Made by a program: the position numbers and the translations under genes
Shown: one piece after another, positions 63,880 to 64,000 of the stretch
Numbering within the stretch: the first letter of the stretch is position 1
Layout: every line of letters begins with the position of its first letter
The notes under the pieces: model-generated
What the model was told of the DNA's origin: nothing
Databases searched by the model: none
What the model saw: only the letters and a program-made list of their open reading frames with translations
NCBI RefSeq assembly: GCF_030848505.1
Contig: NZ_JAVDDU010000004.1
Location: 124,001-188,000, forward strand
Direction of reading: 5' to 3'
Length of the DNA: 64,000 bases
Source of the DNA: Marinimicrobium hydrolyticum
GTDB lineage: Bacteria > Pseudomonadota > Gammaproteobacteria > Pseudomonadales > Cellvibrionaceae

Positions 63880-64000
63880 AATGCCATTTCTCTTAAGGGT
63901 GAAAAGTCTTTTGCACAAGCCGCCGACTCAGCACGCGCCATGTCTGGATTAGCTGTAGCTCAGTTTCTACCCCACATCCTCGGCAGCACATCCACCTGGC

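Noticed and set aside
1-64000. CRISPR arrays, tRNA or rRNA genes, intact IS elements or prophage
   Set aside because: No regularly spaced repeat arrays, cloverleaf-like sequences, transposase or phage structural genes were seen; repeats found are REP-like palindromes.

Overview
The window looks like chromosomal DNA of a free-living, probably marine, gammaproteobacterium with Cellvibrio/Marinimicrobium-like traits. The supporting signs are moderately high GC, Shine-Dalgarno-led genes, many exported and outer-membrane proteins, a sugar-cation symporter with a LacI-type operator, an SGNH esterase lipoprotein, CadC-like TPR regulators and dispersed 'GTCAT-CCCGC' palindromic repeats. The taxonomic placement is inference. 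I found no rRNA, tRNA, CRISPR array, intact insertion sequence or prophage.

Layout. 0.1-4 kb: a periplasmic binding-type protein, an HPF-like ribosome factor, an unusual UppP-like protein, a TMEM165/GDT1 transporter and a DJ-1 family protein, followed by a 2.3-copy tandem array of an 87-bp palindromic unit. 4.4-21.4 kb: a defence island. It holds an orphan Cys-containing protein, a complete type I restriction-modification set (hsdM, hsdS, hsdR) coupled to a YgjP-type metallopeptidase, an McrB-like AAA+ ATPase with a DUF2357/PD-(D/E)xK partner, a HigB-type toxin with an antitoxin fused to an ImmA/IrrE-type peptidase under twin palindromic operators, a large unknown membrane protein, and a relic of a nucleotidyltransferase gene. 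21.4-26.9 kb: a DsbD/TlpA-type periplasmic thiol relay, a divergent CadC-like regulator and a phospholipid-methyltransferase-like enzyme. 27-40.3 kb: an S41 peptidase preceded by a strong palindrome and a micro-lipoprotein ORF, a GIN-domain repeat protein, a LuxR regulator, a large lipoprotein, a Dabb protein, an SSS/DUF4212 symporter operon, a PadR/HAAS pair and a small outer-membrane protein. 40.7-49.5 kb: a GPH symporter with an extra soluble insertion, a chemoreceptor, a second periplasmic binding-type protein, an Old Yellow Enzyme with a divergent WYL regulator, a HAD phosphatase and a site-2 protease with CBS domains.

49.6-55.4 kb holds two notable systems. The first is a photoactive yellow protein (PYP) with all classical chromophore-pocket residues, followed by an acyl-adenylating enzyme that is probably its p-coumarate:CoA ligase. 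The second is an ECF sigma/anti-sigma module flanked by two copies (109 of 130 residues identical) of a small exported charged protein and followed by a TPR/outer-membrane-barrel protein. A near-identical ECF-type promoter occurs twice: once before the first exported-protein copy, and once overlapping the last codons of the sigma gene so that it would drive the anti-sigma gene.

55.8-63.9 kb: an alpha/beta hydrolase, a double-length UvrA (four ABC ATPase cores in one 1855-residue chain) with a LexA-box-like site upstream, and an SGNH-hydrolase lipoprotein. Function calls rest on reading motifs by eye; no database search was possible.
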